DNA of 36,941 nucleotides from RGIG1681 sp045657465 (GTDB taxonomy: Bacteria > Bacillota > Clostridia > Christensenellales > UBA1242). The notes beneath the pieces are model-generated. The model was not told where the DNA came from, did not search any database, and saw only the letters and a list, made by a program, of their open reading frames with translations. A program made the translations under genes and the position numbers. Location: positions 1 through 36,941 of the forward strand of contig JAZOTD010000021.1 in assembly GCA_045657465.1 (NCBI GenBank). The letters run 5' to 3'. Shown one piece after another: positions 15,946 through 24,652 of this stretch (positions within the stretch are counted from its first letter, which is position 1; every line of letters begins with the position of its first letter).

Positions 15946-16929
15946 ATGGCTAACGAAAAGAAGAGTTCTATTTTTTATATTTTAAACATCTTGAAAGAGT
16001 GTTCTGACGAAAAACACACTCTAACTTATGCTGCGATTGCAGAAAAGTTGTATGCACGCTATGGCATTGAGATTGAAAGAAAAACCATTGCTAGCAATAT
16101 TGATATTTTGCAAGAGCAGGGCTATGACATTGTTAAGTGTGGAAAAAATGGCTTATATTTAGGTGAACGTGAGTTTGAAAATGGCGAACTCTTGTTTTTG
16201 ATTGACGCTATTTATTCATCGAAATCAATGCCTACAAAATATGCAAAAGATTTGGTTGAAAGATTAACCAAGGGTTTTAGCAAGTATGAGAAAAAGAAAT
16301 TTAATCACCTTGAAAAAATTGATGATGGTTCGCGCTCTGACAATCGTGAAATCTTCTGGACGATTGAAGTTTTAAATGAAGCCATTGAAAACAACAAAAA
16401 GGTTGAGTTTCAATATGGGGCTTATGACATAAACAAAAAATTGCAACTAAAAGGCGATGGAAAGATTTATAAAATCAATCCTTATTTTATGATTAATAAT
16501 AGGGGAAAGTATTATCTTGTCTGCAATCATGAGAAATATAATGACATTTCAAACTACAAAATTGAATGCATTGTGAACATTAAAATTTTAGATGAACCTG
16601 TTAGGTCAATAGAAGAACTTGATGGCGGACAAAATTTTTCAATCAAAGAGTATGCAAAAGAACATATTTATATGGTTTCTGGCAAGACAATTAATGCTGA
16701 AGTGAAAATCGACAACCAAGAAAAAATCAATGATTTTGTTGACTGGTTTGGAAAAGATGTTTATTTCACAAAGTCAGCAGACCACATTGTAGCAAGTTTG
16801 AAGGTTAATGAAGAAGCACTTATTTATTGGGCTCTTCAATATGGTGAGCATGTTGAAATATTGTCACCAGGCGCAACTAGAACAAAAATAAAGAACATTG
16901 TTGGTGATATGATAAAAAAATATCAATAA
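15946..16929 (+). CDS. WYL-domain transcriptional regulator
   Basis: A 327-aa DNA-binding protein. An N-terminal winged helix (~1-75) contains LTYAAIAEKLYARYGIEIERKTIASNIDILQEQGYDI, the usual HTH_11-like start of this family. A WYL-like ligand domain follows (~140-215: KVEFQYGAYDINKK ... INPYFMINNRGKYYLVCNHEKYNDISNYKIE) and then a WCX-type C-terminus. WYL proteins sense ligands, often nucleic-acid or nucleotide signals, and control stress or defence genes. The target is unknown. It is transcribed alone with AGAAAGGTG as ribosome site. Confidence 0.85.
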   Translation: MANEKKSSIFYILNILKECSDEKHTLTYAAIAEKLYARYGIEIERKTIASNIDILQEQGYDIVKCGKNGLYLGEREFENGELLFLIDAIYSSKSMPTKYAKDLVERLTKGFSKYEKKKFNHLEKIDDGSRSDNREIFWTIEVLNEAIENNKKVEFQYGAYDINKKLQLKGDGKIYKINPYFMINNRGKYYLVCNHEKYNDISNYKIECIVNIKILDEPVRSIEELDGGQNFSIKEYAKEHIYMVSGKTINAEVKIDNQEKINDFVDWFGKDVYFTKSADHIVASLKVNEEALIYWALQYGEHVEILSPGATRTKIKNIVGDMIKKYQ

Positions 16930-16976
16930 AAATTGATAATGATTATTTAATAAAAATGTGTTGATATACAAAAATA

Positions 16977-17005
16977 TTGACTTGAAAAGTGTGCTATGAT
17001 AAAAT
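16977..17005 (+). promoter_or_regulatory. Promoter for Nudix hydrolase
   Basis: TTGACT, 17-bp spacer, TAAAAT, ending 24 bases before the ATG at 17030. Confidence 0.75.
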
Positions 17006-17029
17006 ATTTATATATGGGGAGGAATATCA

Positions 17030-17587
17030 ATGGCAAATGAAAATAAAACAGACTTGAGCAAAACATCTGTTACAGCAGACGAAACAGGCATTGCAAATGC
17101 TGTGAATGTAATTTTTATTAGAAAAAATCCAGAAACTGGTGTGCCACAAATGGCAATTCATAAAAGAATAAATCCAAACAAAGCTGGTTACAATCAATGG
17201 GCTATTCCTGGCGGAACACAAAAACAAGGTGAATCTTTGGAGCAAACAGCAATTCGTGAAATGATTGAAGAAGTTGGTGTAAATCCAAAACATTTTGTGT
17301 TTAACAATATGTTTCAAGTCATCTCTGAACATATGAAAGCTGATGGAAGTGTAAAGGTTAACCATTTTAATCACTTTGCTTTTGTATGCACTGATTGGGA
17401 AGGGGAATTTATTAATAATGAACCACACAAACACACAGACCTAGAATGGTGTGATGTTGACAAACTTCCAATTGACGATTTCTTTATTTCAAAAGGTAAT
17501 ATAATCAACTTTGTAAAGGGTGCTTTCTACAGTGAAGAAGCAAACCATTTTGAAAGATTGCAAAAAGAACCTCAAAAAACTTTATAG
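17030..17587 (+). CDS. Nudix hydrolase
   Basis: A 185-aa protein with a full Nudix box, GGTQKQGESLEQTAIREMIEEVG (G-x5-E-x7-RE-x2-EE-x-G) at about 64-86, preceded by AIPG. Nudix enzymes split nucleoside-diphosphate-linked substrates with Mg2+. Conserved flanks (HFNHFAFVCTDWEGEF) do not define the substrate. Ribosome site GGGGAGGA. It faces the DUF84 NTPase gene across a shared terminator; both are nucleotide-pool enzymes but come from opposite strands. Confidence 0.9.
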   Translation: MANENKTDLSKTSVTADETGIANAVNVIFIRKNPETGVPQMAIHKRINPNKAGYNQWAIPGGTQKQGESLEQTAIREMIEEVGVNPKHFVFNNMFQVISEHMKADGSVKVNHFNHFAFVCTDWEGEFINNEPHKHTDLEWCDVDKLPIDDFFISKGNIINFVKGAFYSEEANHFERLQKEPQKTL

Positions 17588-17602
17588 AATTAAATAACAG
17601 TA

Positions 17603-17637
17603 AAAAAGAATAGATGCGAACTGCATCTATTCTTTTT
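17603..17637. terminator. Bidirectional terminator, Nudix/DUF84
   Basis: A perfect 15-bp stem: AAAAAGAATAGATGC with GCATCTATTCTTTTT, loop GAACT. It serves both convergent genes and overlaps the last codons of the DUF84 gene. Confidence 0.9.
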
Positions 17638-18184
17638 CTAAGCCAGAAACTTCATCTTTCCAAACCTTTTCATTAATAAATGGTGTGAGTGCCATTAAAA
17701 AAGCATCTGTGGTTAGGTCAATGCGAGTCACAACGTCATGAGTTAAAAGACCAATTCCGCCGGTTGAACTTCGCAGGTCGCTTTCATTAAAAAGTCTATC
17801 CATTACTGTGCCAAGTGTTTCAGTTTTAATGTCTTCAACATATTGATTTGGAACTGGAAAACTTGCGCTTGAACCAACACCAAGTTCGCCTTGAGAGTTT
17901 TTAATAACTGCAATGTTTGTGATTGCCCAAAACCCTAGTTCACTGGTGAGTCCTGATTCGACAGCCATAAATAAGTCGGCTTTAATATGGTTTTCTTTTG
18001 CGTACTTAATAAGGTTGTCAACTCTGTTTAAAGCGCCTTGATAGGTTTCAATGCCAACAGGTTGCTCGTTTACGTCAGATGACACCTTTATGCCTTGAAT
18101 GTCAACATTAGAAAAATAGTTTTCTAAAGCTCTTTTTGCTCCTTCGATTTTTCCTGGATTTTTTGTGCCGATTAACACTTTCAT
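17627..18184 (-). CDS. DUF84/YjjX-like non-canonical NTP phosphatase
   Basis: A 185-aa protein starting MKVLIGTKNPGKIEGAKRAL, the phosphate-binding start of the Maf/Ham1-related DUF84 family. It also has VSSDVNEQPVGIETYQGALNR, MAVESGL, and GSSASFPVP, as in inosine/xanthosine triphosphatase YjjX. The likely role is to hydrolyse ITP/XTP-like damaged nucleotides. Ribosome site TAGGAGGAAA. The 155-base leader upstream has its own promoter and two hairpins, so expression may be controlled by attenuation. Confidence 0.85.
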   Translation of the reverse strand: MKVLIGTKNPGKIEGAKRALENYFSNVDIQGIKVSSDVNEQPVGIETYQGALNRVDNLIKYAKENHIKADLFMAVESGLTSELGFWAITNIAVIKNSQGELGVGSSASFPVPNQYVEDIKTETLGTVMDRLFNESDLRSSTGGIGLLTHDVVTRIDLTTDAFLMALTPFINEKVWKDEVSGLEKE

Positions 18185-18189
18185 TTTTT

Positions 18190-18340
18190 ATTTCCTCCTA
18201 AAAGTTATTGACTGCAATAAAAAAATCTTCCACAAGAATAAACAATAAAAAACAGTCAGTTTGTTTTATTGCCATTCATAAGAAGATCTGAAAGAAATTC
18301 CCAATTTGTATATAATCCGGAATGGTTAGAAGGGATTACG
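18190..18340 (-). promoter_or_regulatory. Structured leader of DUF84 gene with terminator-like hairpin
   Basis: Read on the minus strand from the predicted start near 18339. A first hairpin has stem GTAATCC/GGATTAT (18312-18339) and loop of 14 bases. A second, longer one pairs ATCTTC with GAAGAT (18225-18287), contains an inner CAATAAAA/TTTTATTG helix, and ends in seven U about 30 bases before the ribosome site. Hairpin plus U run ahead of a gene is how an attenuator or riboswitch platform looks, but I recognise no known aptamer. Confidence 0.4.
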
Positions 18341-18345
18341 TTTAT

Positions 18346-18375
18346 ATTATATATGATTTTTTGCTTGAATGTCAA
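18346..18375 (-). promoter_or_regulatory. Sigma-A promoter for DUF84 gene
   Basis: Minus strand: perfect TTGACA (18370-18375), 18-bp spacer, perfect TATAAT (18346-18351). The strongest promoter in the window; it lies 160 bases before its gene. Confidence 0.8.
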
Positions 18376-18528
18376 TACTGCAAAACAACAAATTGGAATT
18401 TATTAACAATCACAATGGTTTATGTAAAAAAACATGGACTTTTTCGACAAAATTTTCATTTGGGTATTGAAACAAAGAAATAAGTATGTTAACCTATATT
18501 TAATATATATTAGTTAAGGGAGAACAAG
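18376..18528. other. Divergent intergenic region before RNase R
   Basis: No ORF. It holds the upstream side of the DUF84 promoter and the RNase R leader with a GGGAGAA ribosome site at its end. I see no convincing RNase R promoter. Confidence 0.3.
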
Positions 18529-21063
18529 ATGGCTCTTGATAACGAAATGATGCAAGGTGTTGCAGCGATTTATAAATTTGTCTATGAAAATCCAGGGGTT
18601 CATAGAAATATTATTCGAAAAAAAATGCTTTCGAAAGGGAAGATTTCATCAAAGGAAAAATTCTCAAAAACTTTTGAAAGTTTGATTGCACTTGGAAAAC
18701 TCACCATGGATAAAGAACAGGTTTATTTTAAATCAGACTTTTTATGTCTTGGTGTTTTGCAAAAAGAACGTGACAATGCCTATATTGTGACTCCAAATTC
18801 AAAAAAACACTATAAAGTTAGCAAGAGTGTTGCAGCTGGTTATAAAAGCGGTGATCTTTTAGATGTTGTTATTGAACATTCTGGAAAAGAAAGCACGGTT
18901 ATGATTTTGGGCAGAAGTAAGAGAGAACTTTCACCAAATGAAATTATTAGAAAAGAAAAATCACCTTCTAGTGATCCGGTTAAGGTGGAAAATGAAAAAA
19001 TAACAACGCTGGCTAATAATCCAAACATGGTGCTTGGAAGAGTAGTTAAAATTAGTCATGATGAGCTTGTGTTCATTCCAAATAAAAAGAGTTTTTCTTC
19101 AAGAAGAATTCCAATATTAAACAACAAAGAAGAAATTTCAAAATTTCAAGACCGAATTTGTGTTATGAATGTTTTGAATCCTGAGATTCCACTTAATGGC
19201 GGATATATTGTTGATGTGAAAGGTGAGGCAGGAAATCCTATTCATGAATATGATGCTATCGCAGAAAGTTATGGTGCTGTGACCAGTTGGGCCGGTGAAA
19301 ATCTTCAAAAAGAAATTGAAGCGTTGCCAACTAAAGTTGTGGTTGATGAATCTCAGCTTATCACCGAAGAACAGGCTAAAACTCAGCAGCGTGGCAAGAT
19401 TGTTGATTTGAGAGGTCAATTGTTAATGACTGTTGATCCTAAATATGCACAAGATATGGATGATGCGATTGGTGCGACTATAGACAAAGATGGCAACACT
19501 GTTATTTATGCGGCAATTGCAAATGTTACAAAGTATTTTAAACTTGACAGTGAAATTGGACAAAAATACACAAATGCAGCTTTTACATTTTATGCTCCAA
19601 ACAAGGCTTATAACATTCTTCCAAGCAAACTTTCAACAGGTATATGTTCACTTAATCCCAATGAAGACAGATTGGCGTTTGTTGTGAAGACGGTTTTAGA
19701 CTCAAAAACAGGAGAAGTTAAAGAAAGCAGCATCTATGATGCCATTGTAAGTAGTCGAGCAAAGTATAGTTATGAAGAGGCTCAAGAAATTGTTGATAGA
19801 CTTGATTGTGATGGTGCAAGAGAGTATTTGGAACTTAAAATTTCACAAGGTGAAACACTTACAAATGAAGAACAGATTTTAATGAATTATTATGCTGCTC
19901 AAACCATAAATAAAGGTTTTGAAGACAGAAGAATGATTCGCTTCAATTCAAACAAAGAAAGAGAGATTCAATTTGACAGTGCACTTGAAGAGGTTGTTGA
20001 TATTAAACCTATTCAACATTTGAGATATCATGAAGTTATTGAAGAATTCATGATAACGGCAAATGAGGCTGCTGCAAAATATGCAAGAGATAACCATTTA
20101 AACAATATATATAGAGTTCATGCGGAACCAAACTCAAAGAAACTTGACAGAGCACAAGAATTTTTTGAGATTATGGGCATTGAATTTGATGGTGATCTTT
20201 CTGCACAAGGGACAATAAATTTAATTGAGCTTATTAGAAACACCGCTAATGAAGAAATTATTAATGACTTTCTTATAAAGATGCAATCGAGAGCTGTGTA
20301 TAGTGATAGTTTGCATCCAATAAAAGGAAAAGAAGAAATAAGTGATTTAGATGAAGAAATGGTTTCGCACTATGCGCTTCAGTCCTTACATTATAGCCAC
20401 ACAACAGCACCTATTCGAAGAGTTGTTGATTATATTACTCAATACAATATTTTGGCACATATTCATGGCACAGAGCCAATACCAAAAGAGACAATTTTAA
20501 AGATTGTTGAAAATGCAAATGAAATGCAAATTCAGGTTGATCAAGCGGAAAAAGATTTTCAAGATATCAGCAGTGTGTTTTATTGTGAAAAACACATTGG
20601 TGAAACATTTAGAGGTCAAATTAGCAAGTTTAGAACGGCATCGCTTGATGAAGGCTATGAAGATGAAATTGTTGTTATAGTAAAAGATAAAGAAAGGGGA
20701 ATCAATGCAGAAATTCCACTTTCACAAATTCTTGGACGTCCAACATACGATTGTTCAATTTCAAGAGAGCGTTGTGCAATTTATGATGGAAGGGGAAATG
20801 TGATTCTTTCAATTTGTAAACCAATTGATTTTATAGTTGAACGAGCAGATAGAAAAACGATGACAGTTGTTGGAAAAACAAATAAAGCATTAGTTAAAAA
20901 CGCTGAAATAAGGGCATCAGGAAGTCAAAATGCACACTACTATCATTCTGCAAATGGATATGTTAACAACAAGAGAAAATCAAAACGATATAAACGAATA
21001 AAAGAAAATTCAAAACACAATTCAAGAAATGAACATTTAGAAGATGCAGAATATGATAAATAA
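18529..21063 (+). CDS. rnr: Ribonuclease R (RNB family exoribonuclease)
   Basis: An 844-aa 3'-to-5' exoribonuclease. Order: N-terminal winged helix (~1-65, GVHRNIIRKKMLSKGKIS), cold-shock-like OB domains (~75-270), catalytic RNB domain starting near 285 with the Mg2+-binding DPKYAQDMDDAIG signature, then a conserved ALQSLHYSHTTAPIRRVVDYITQ late in the domain, and a C-terminal S1 domain (GETFRGQISKF onward). A basic tail (NNKRKSKRYKRIKEN) follows, as in RNase R and unlike RNase II. RNase R degrades structured RNA and acts in tmRNA-linked mRNA decay. No smpB or ssrA gene is visible next to it. A strong terminator follows. Confidence 0.92.
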   Translation: MALDNEMMQGVAAIYKFVYENPGVHRNIIRKKMLSKGKISSKEKFSKTFESLIALGKLTMDKEQVYFKSDFLCLGVLQKERDNAYIVTPNSKKHYKVSKSVAAGYKSGDLLDVVIEHSGKESTVMILGRSKRELSPNEIIRKEKSPSSDPVKVENEKITTLANNPNMVLGRVVKISHDELVFIPNKKSFSSRRIPILNNKEEISKFQDRICVMNVLNPEIPLNGGYIVDVKGEAGNPIHEYDAIAESYGAVTSWAGENLQKEIEALPTKVVVDESQLITEEQAKTQQRGKIVDLRGQLLMTVDPKYAQDMDDAIGATIDKDGNTVIYAAIANVTKYFKLDSEIGQKYTNAAFTFYAPNKAYNILPSKLSTGICSLNPNEDRLAFVVKTVLDSKTGEVKESSIYDAIVSSRAKYSYEEAQEIVDRLDCDGAREYLELKISQGETLTNEEQILMNYYAAQTINKGFEDRRMIRFNSNKEREIQFDSALEEVVDIKPIQHLRYHEVIEEFMITANEAAAKYARDNHLNNIYRVHAEPNSKKLDRAQEFFEIMGIEFDGDLSAQGTINLIELIRNTANEEIINDFLIKMQSRAVYSDSLHPIKGKEEISDLDEEMVSHYALQSLHYSHTTAPIRRVVDYITQYNILAHIHGTEPIPKETILKIVENANEMQIQVDQAEKDFQDISSVFYCEKHIGETFRGQISKFRTASLDEGYEDEIVVIVKDKERGINAEIPLSQILGRPTYDCSISRERCAIYDGRGNVILSICKPIDFIVERADRKTMTVVGKTNKALVKNAEIRASGSQNAHYYHSANGYVNNKRKSKRYKRIKENSKHNSRNEHLEDAEYDK

Positions 21064-21098
21064 CACAAAACCCCATTTTTAATGGGGTTTTGTTGTGT
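21063..21098 (+). terminator. Terminator after RNase R
   Basis: AAAACCCCATT and AATGGGGTTTT form an 11-bp stem with loop TTT at the stop codon. Confidence 0.9.
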
Positions 21099-21183
21099 GT
21101 ATAATTTTATTTTTTTAGATTTTATTTTGATATTTATAAGTTAATAAATTTTTAATTGACAAGAAATATAAAAAGAAACCATA

Positions 21184-22311
21184 ATGTATTGTATGGAAAA
21201 AGAAAAAATTACAAGGAATTTAGGGCTTCACAGTCTTTTTAAAAGCATTTCGAACGCGTTTATTAGTTTGTTTGTTCCTTTGATAGTTTACAATCAACTG
21301 GGCTATCAAATGGCAATTTTATATTTAATTTGTGCGTCGATTTTTACAACACTTGTTCCGTTATTATTTAAAATAATTATAAAAAAACATCCAATATTTG
21401 CTGTTTGTGTGCATGTTGTGTGTGCGATTTCTGTTTATTTAATAGTTGCTTTGGTTCAAATGTCTATCCCTATATTATTACTGGTGACGATAATTTCAGG
21501 AATTGGTGGGGGATTGTATAATTCGGCAATAACTGCAATCATATCTTCGAATAAGAGTAAAAAAGGGTTTTCATCTTTTAAGGTGTGGCAATATATAGGT
21601 GCATGTTTAATTGTTTTGTTTAATGGTTATGTTCTAAATTTTGGCGGAGAGTTTTCGGTTTTAATAACGGGCTGTGTTAGTTTGTTGTTATACATAATCA
21701 GCGTGATTCCATTTTTTGTTGTGATAAAACATATTAATTTAGAAACTAATCAAAATTTAAATTGGCGTGAGTTTTTGATAAAAACGCATAAACATAATAT
21801 TTTTAGTGCTTTGTTTGGTTTACAAGATTTGATTTTTGCATACATAATTCCATTGTATTTGGCAATAAATCATTTATCTATTGCAAAAATTGCTATTATA
21901 GTTGCCATTATAAACATCATAAAAATTCTATTAACAATGCTGGCAAATCAAATGCATAGAAAAAAACAGGATATGTTTGCAATTACAATTGGTGTTGTTT
22001 TTGTAATAGTTGCAAGTTTGGTGATTGCAATAAGCACGCATAATGTGCTGTTGTATATTATGAGTGTTGTGGGAAATTTGGCTTTTCCATTTTTCTATAT
22101 TCCTTCATTAAATGAGTTTCAAAAAGATATAGATGGTAATTATGCAGAGGGCATGATTGTTCGTGAAGTGAGTGTACATTTGTTTAGACCGCTTGTTCTT
22201 TTTCCGTTTTTATTCATCAATAATTTAGCATGGTTAATTGGTCTTGGGGTTGTTATTGCTGTAGGAATTTTCTTTGCGGGTAGATTAATTTTTAAAAATC
22301 AAAAAGCCTAG
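21184..22311 (+). CDS. MFS-type membrane transporter
   Basis: A 375-aa integral membrane protein with about ten to twelve hydrophobic segments and short loops. LLLVTIISGIGGGLYNSAITAIISS resembles the motif-rich helix 4/5 region of major facilitator proteins, and a long charged loop (HINLETNQNLNWREFLIKTHKHN) splits two halves as expected. The N-terminal MGNLGLHSLFKS-like start is short, and motif A between helices 2 and 3 is not clear. Substrate unknown. The ribosome site is weak (AAGAAACC); an ATG at 21193 is an alternative start. This is the last chromosomal gene before the mobile region. Confidence 0.7.
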   Translation: MYCMEKEKITRNLGLHSLFKSISNAFISLFVPLIVYNQLGYQMAILYLICASIFTTLVPLLFKIIIKKHPIFAVCVHVVCAISVYLIVALVQMSIPILLLVTIISGIGGGLYNSAITAIISSNKSKKGFSSFKVWQYIGACLIVLFNGYVLNFGGEFSVLITGCVSLLLYIISVIPFFVVIKHINLETNQNLNWREFLIKTHKHNIFSALFGLQDLIFAYIIPLYLAINHLSIAKIAIIVAIINIIKILLTMLANQMHRKKQDMFAITIGVVFVIVASLVIAISTHNVLLYIMSVVGNLAFPFFYIPSLNEFQKDIDGNYAEGMIVREVSVHLFRPLVLFPFLFINNLAWLIGLGVVIAVGIFFAGRLIFKNQKA

Positions 22312-22335
22312 TTCAAAATGAATTAGGTTTTTTTT
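22306..22335 (+). terminator. Terminator after MFS gene
   Basis: CCTAGTTC pairs with GAATTAGG (one G-U) followed by T8, starting inside the last codons. Confidence 0.75.
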
Positions 22336-22751
22336 ATTGAATGCCATGCCTGTTAAAAAATAGTTTAAACGTTGGTTTTTTATAATATCAATTGCTTTGT
22401 TATATTTGCAAATAAAGATTAAATGTTACTCACATTTTTATTTGTTGGCACTTTTTATCGTTCAATATTTTTCTTAAATATTATTTTTCAAAAAATAAAA
22501 AGCTTAAAATATATACACATATAATGTGTTGAGTTGTGGCGAATTCATTATGGTGATTTTTTATAAAAATAAAAGAGTTTGCGTAATCGCTGAAATTCAG
22601 CGAATCTGCCAGACTCCTCGTGGTGGCCGCCGAGTTTTCGAAGCAACCTGTGTTTTGTGTTTTTTTGTGAATGTGGAAAAATTAAGGCTTTACACAAATT
22701 TAGAAATCTAATTTTATAATTTTTAAAAGTTAACTTTTACAATTCATATAT
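22336..22751. other. Left-flank intergenic region with GC-rich island
   Basis: About 410 bases between the MFS terminator and the recombinase 3' end. Mostly A/T-rich, with a sharply GC-rich stretch at 22580-22650 that contains a perfect palindrome TCGCTGAA-A-TTCAGCGA (22587-22603) and a GGTGGCCGCC core. A 61-aa ORF crosses it but has no good ribosome site. The left end of the mobile element, including its attachment site, should lie here. Confidence 0.45.
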
Positions 22752-24257
22752 TTAAACATAGGCATTTATTTCAAATATCATGATATAATTTTTTCCATTG
22801 ATTTTTGTATTTTTAATTTTTTTTTCAATTTTATCTATAAAAAAAGGACACTCTTGAACTGATTCAAGGGTGTCTGTTTTATTTGCGTATTTATAATATA
22901 TTTCAATCTTGTCATCATAAATGATAATTTTCTTTGTTAATAGGTTGATTAAGAAGCTAGCATTTTGTTTTAAAGAAGTTGTTATAAATTCAGTAAGTTC
23001 TTCTTTTGTGATAGGTTCATTTAACTTTGAATTTTCATTAGAAAGTTTTTCATTTAGCTCATTTAATTTCGTCTCTAATTCACAAAGTCTTGTTTTTATT
23101 GTTTCAGTAATAATTCCATTTTCTATGTTATTCATAAGATTATTAATAGAAATTTGAATTACCGATTTTTCTTGTTCTGCAAGTTTAATAAAACTATAGT
23201 TTTTTACATTTGAATTATGTGATTCTAAAATCTTGTTGATTAGCAAATCTAAATTTTCTTTATTTTCAAATATTTTAAAAGTTGTATCTAATATGAGTTG
23301 TTCTATTAACTCTTTCTTCATGTGTTTTTTTTGGCATGACTTAGATTGCATTCTATTTGAACAACTATAGTATCTGCGAATTTTATTTTTTTCAGTTTTA
23401 CCAGCACCACCTCTGATTTTGCCACCGCAGTAGCCACAGATTGCTCTTTCTTTTAAAATAAACGATACACCTTTTTTAGGTTTACCAAATTGATTAGCTT
23501 TAAATTTTTCTCTAGCTGCATCATAAGTTTCTTTTGTTATGATGGAGGGATAGATGTTTGTAAATATTTCATCTCTATATCTATAAATGCCGACATATTT
23601 TTCGTTTTTTAAGAATTTTCGAACTGTGGCTTCTTTAAAAGGCTTGCCTTTATAAAGGATACCTTTTTCGGTTAAGTCTTGAACAATTTCTTTAATGTAT
23701 GTTCCTGAAATGTGTTTATCATAGATATATTTGATTACTTCAGCTTGGTCTTTATCAATATAGATTTTTTTGTTTACGACGTTATATCCATATAGAACGG
23801 AGCCTCCAGTAAATAGGCCCTTTTGTCTACTTTCGTTCATACCTCTTTTAGTTTTTTGTGATAGTTCAGCTGAATAATATTCAGCCATTCCTTCAAGTAA
23901 AGGCTCTAAGATTATGCCTTCAGGCGAGTCGGGAATTGACTCACTAGCGGATAATATTTTGATTCCATTATCACGAAGAGTTTTTCTATGTATTGCCATT
24001 TCATATTTATTTCTTGAGAACCTGTCTAGTTTATAAACGATTACATAATCCCAAGATTTTTGTTCGCTATCCCTAATCATTTTTTGAAATGCTAAACGTT
24101 TATCGTTTGTACCTGTCATGGCTCGATCGATATATGTGTCAATAATGGAAATATTATTTCGTTCTGCATAATCGTTGCATACTCTGAGTTGTCCTTCAAT
24201 CGATTGTTCAGTTTGTCTATCACTTGAATATCTTGCATAAATTACTGCTTTTTTCAT
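22752..24257 (-). CDS. Large serine recombinase
   Basis: A 501-aa serine integrase. The catalytic resolvase domain (1-~145) has YARYSSDRQ with nucleophile S11, plus VYKLDRFSRNKYE and LEPLLEGMAEYYSAELSQKTKRGM. The recombinase domain (~150-260) includes GYNVVNKKIYIDKDQAEVIKYIY. A zinc ribbon, CGYCGGKIRGG ... YYSCSNRMQSKSCQKKHMKK, lies at ~285-325, and a long coiled coil (~355-420) sits before the end. All domains are intact, so it is probably active and moves the element between about 22.3 and 35.2 kb. Ribosome site AAGGAGGAAC. It points toward the left chromosomal flank, with cargo genes diverging from it. Confidence 0.92.
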   Translation of the reverse strand: MKKAVIYARYSSDRQTEQSIEGQLRVCNDYAERNNISIIDTYIDRAMTGTNDKRLAFQKMIRDSEQKSWDYVIVYKLDRFSRNKYEMAIHRKTLRDNGIKILSASESIPDSPEGIILEPLLEGMAEYYSAELSQKTKRGMNESRQKGLFTGGSVLYGYNVVNKKIYIDKDQAEVIKYIYDKHISGTYIKEIVQDLTEKGILYKGKPFKEATVRKFLKNEKYVGIYRYRDEIFTNIYPSIITKETYDAAREKFKANQFGKPKKGVSFILKERAICGYCGGKIRGGAGKTEKNKIRRYYSCSNRMQSKSCQKKHMKKELIEQLILDTTFKIFENKENLDLLINKILESHNSNVKNYSFIKLAEQEKSVIQISINNLMNNIENGIITETIKTRLCELETKLNELNEKLSNENSKLNEPITKEELTEFITTSLKQNASFLINLLTKKIIIYDDKIEIYYKYANKTDTLESVQECPFFIDKIEKKIKNTKINGKNYIMIFEINAYV

Positions 24258-24344
24258 ATTTCGTTCCTCCTTGTTTTTTACTATAAATATAAAAATTATA
24301 AAGTGTTATGATTCACGGCTAGGGTAAAATTAAAATTTGGACGA

Positions 24345-24386
24345 CTATTTGAAGGTAATATTTAAGAATTTTAAAATTCGTGACAT
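24345..24386 (-). CDS. Putative 13-codon leader peptide before recombinase
   Basis: A tiny ORF (MSRILKFLNITFK) with a textbook ribosome site (AAAGGAGG, 6 bases before the ATG), ending 87 bases upstream of the recombinase start on the same strand. Too short to judge by composition; only the ribosome site and position support it. It could be a translated leader that controls the recombinase, or the relic of a longer gene. Confidence 0.3.
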   Translation of the reverse strand: MSRILKFLNITFK

Positions 24387-24427
24387 GATGTACCTCCTTT
24401 GTTAAAAAATTTACCAAAGAAAAAATC

Positions 24428-24531
24428 AGGTTTGAAAGGATGTGTCAAAGATCAAGAATAAATTTATTTTTTAAATTGAGCCATAAAAAATAGTTCAATA
24501 AATTTTTCCTTTGACACAGCCGCAAAACCTG
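24428..24531. repeat. 104-bp inverted-repeat element
   Basis: Two ends match in inverted orientation: CTTTGACACA and CAAA(A)CCTG, separated by 4 or 6 bases. The left copy is at 24428-24451 on the minus strand, the right at 24509-24531 on the plus strand. About 57 AT-rich bases lie between. It has the shape of a MITE or of paired regulator/recombinase sites between divergently transcribed genes. Confidence 0.6.
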
Positions 24532-24596
24532 ATAACCTAAAACAAAAAACAACCTACAAAAGGAGGAGTTTGAATTTGCAAAAAATGTCGAAATTC

Positions 24597-24624
24597 TTGA
24601 TTTCATAAGACATTGTGGTATAAT
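24597..24624 (+). promoter_or_regulatory. Promoter for helicase-nuclease gene
   Basis: TTGATT, 16-bp spacer, perfect TATAAT, then GAGGAGGAA and a GTG start at 24653. Confidence 0.65.
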
Positions 24625-24652
24625 TAAGGTAATTATAGAGGAGGAAAATAAA

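Noticed and set aside
22526..22711. 61-aa ORF across the GC-rich island as a gene
   Set aside because: No ribosome site, odd composition for a protein here, and the sequence symmetry suggests a DNA or RNA feature instead.
24570..24608. Short TTG-start ORF after AAAAGGAGGAG before the helicase gene
   Set aside because: Only 12 codons, a rare start, and it overlaps the helicase promoter; the ribosome-site match alone is not enough.
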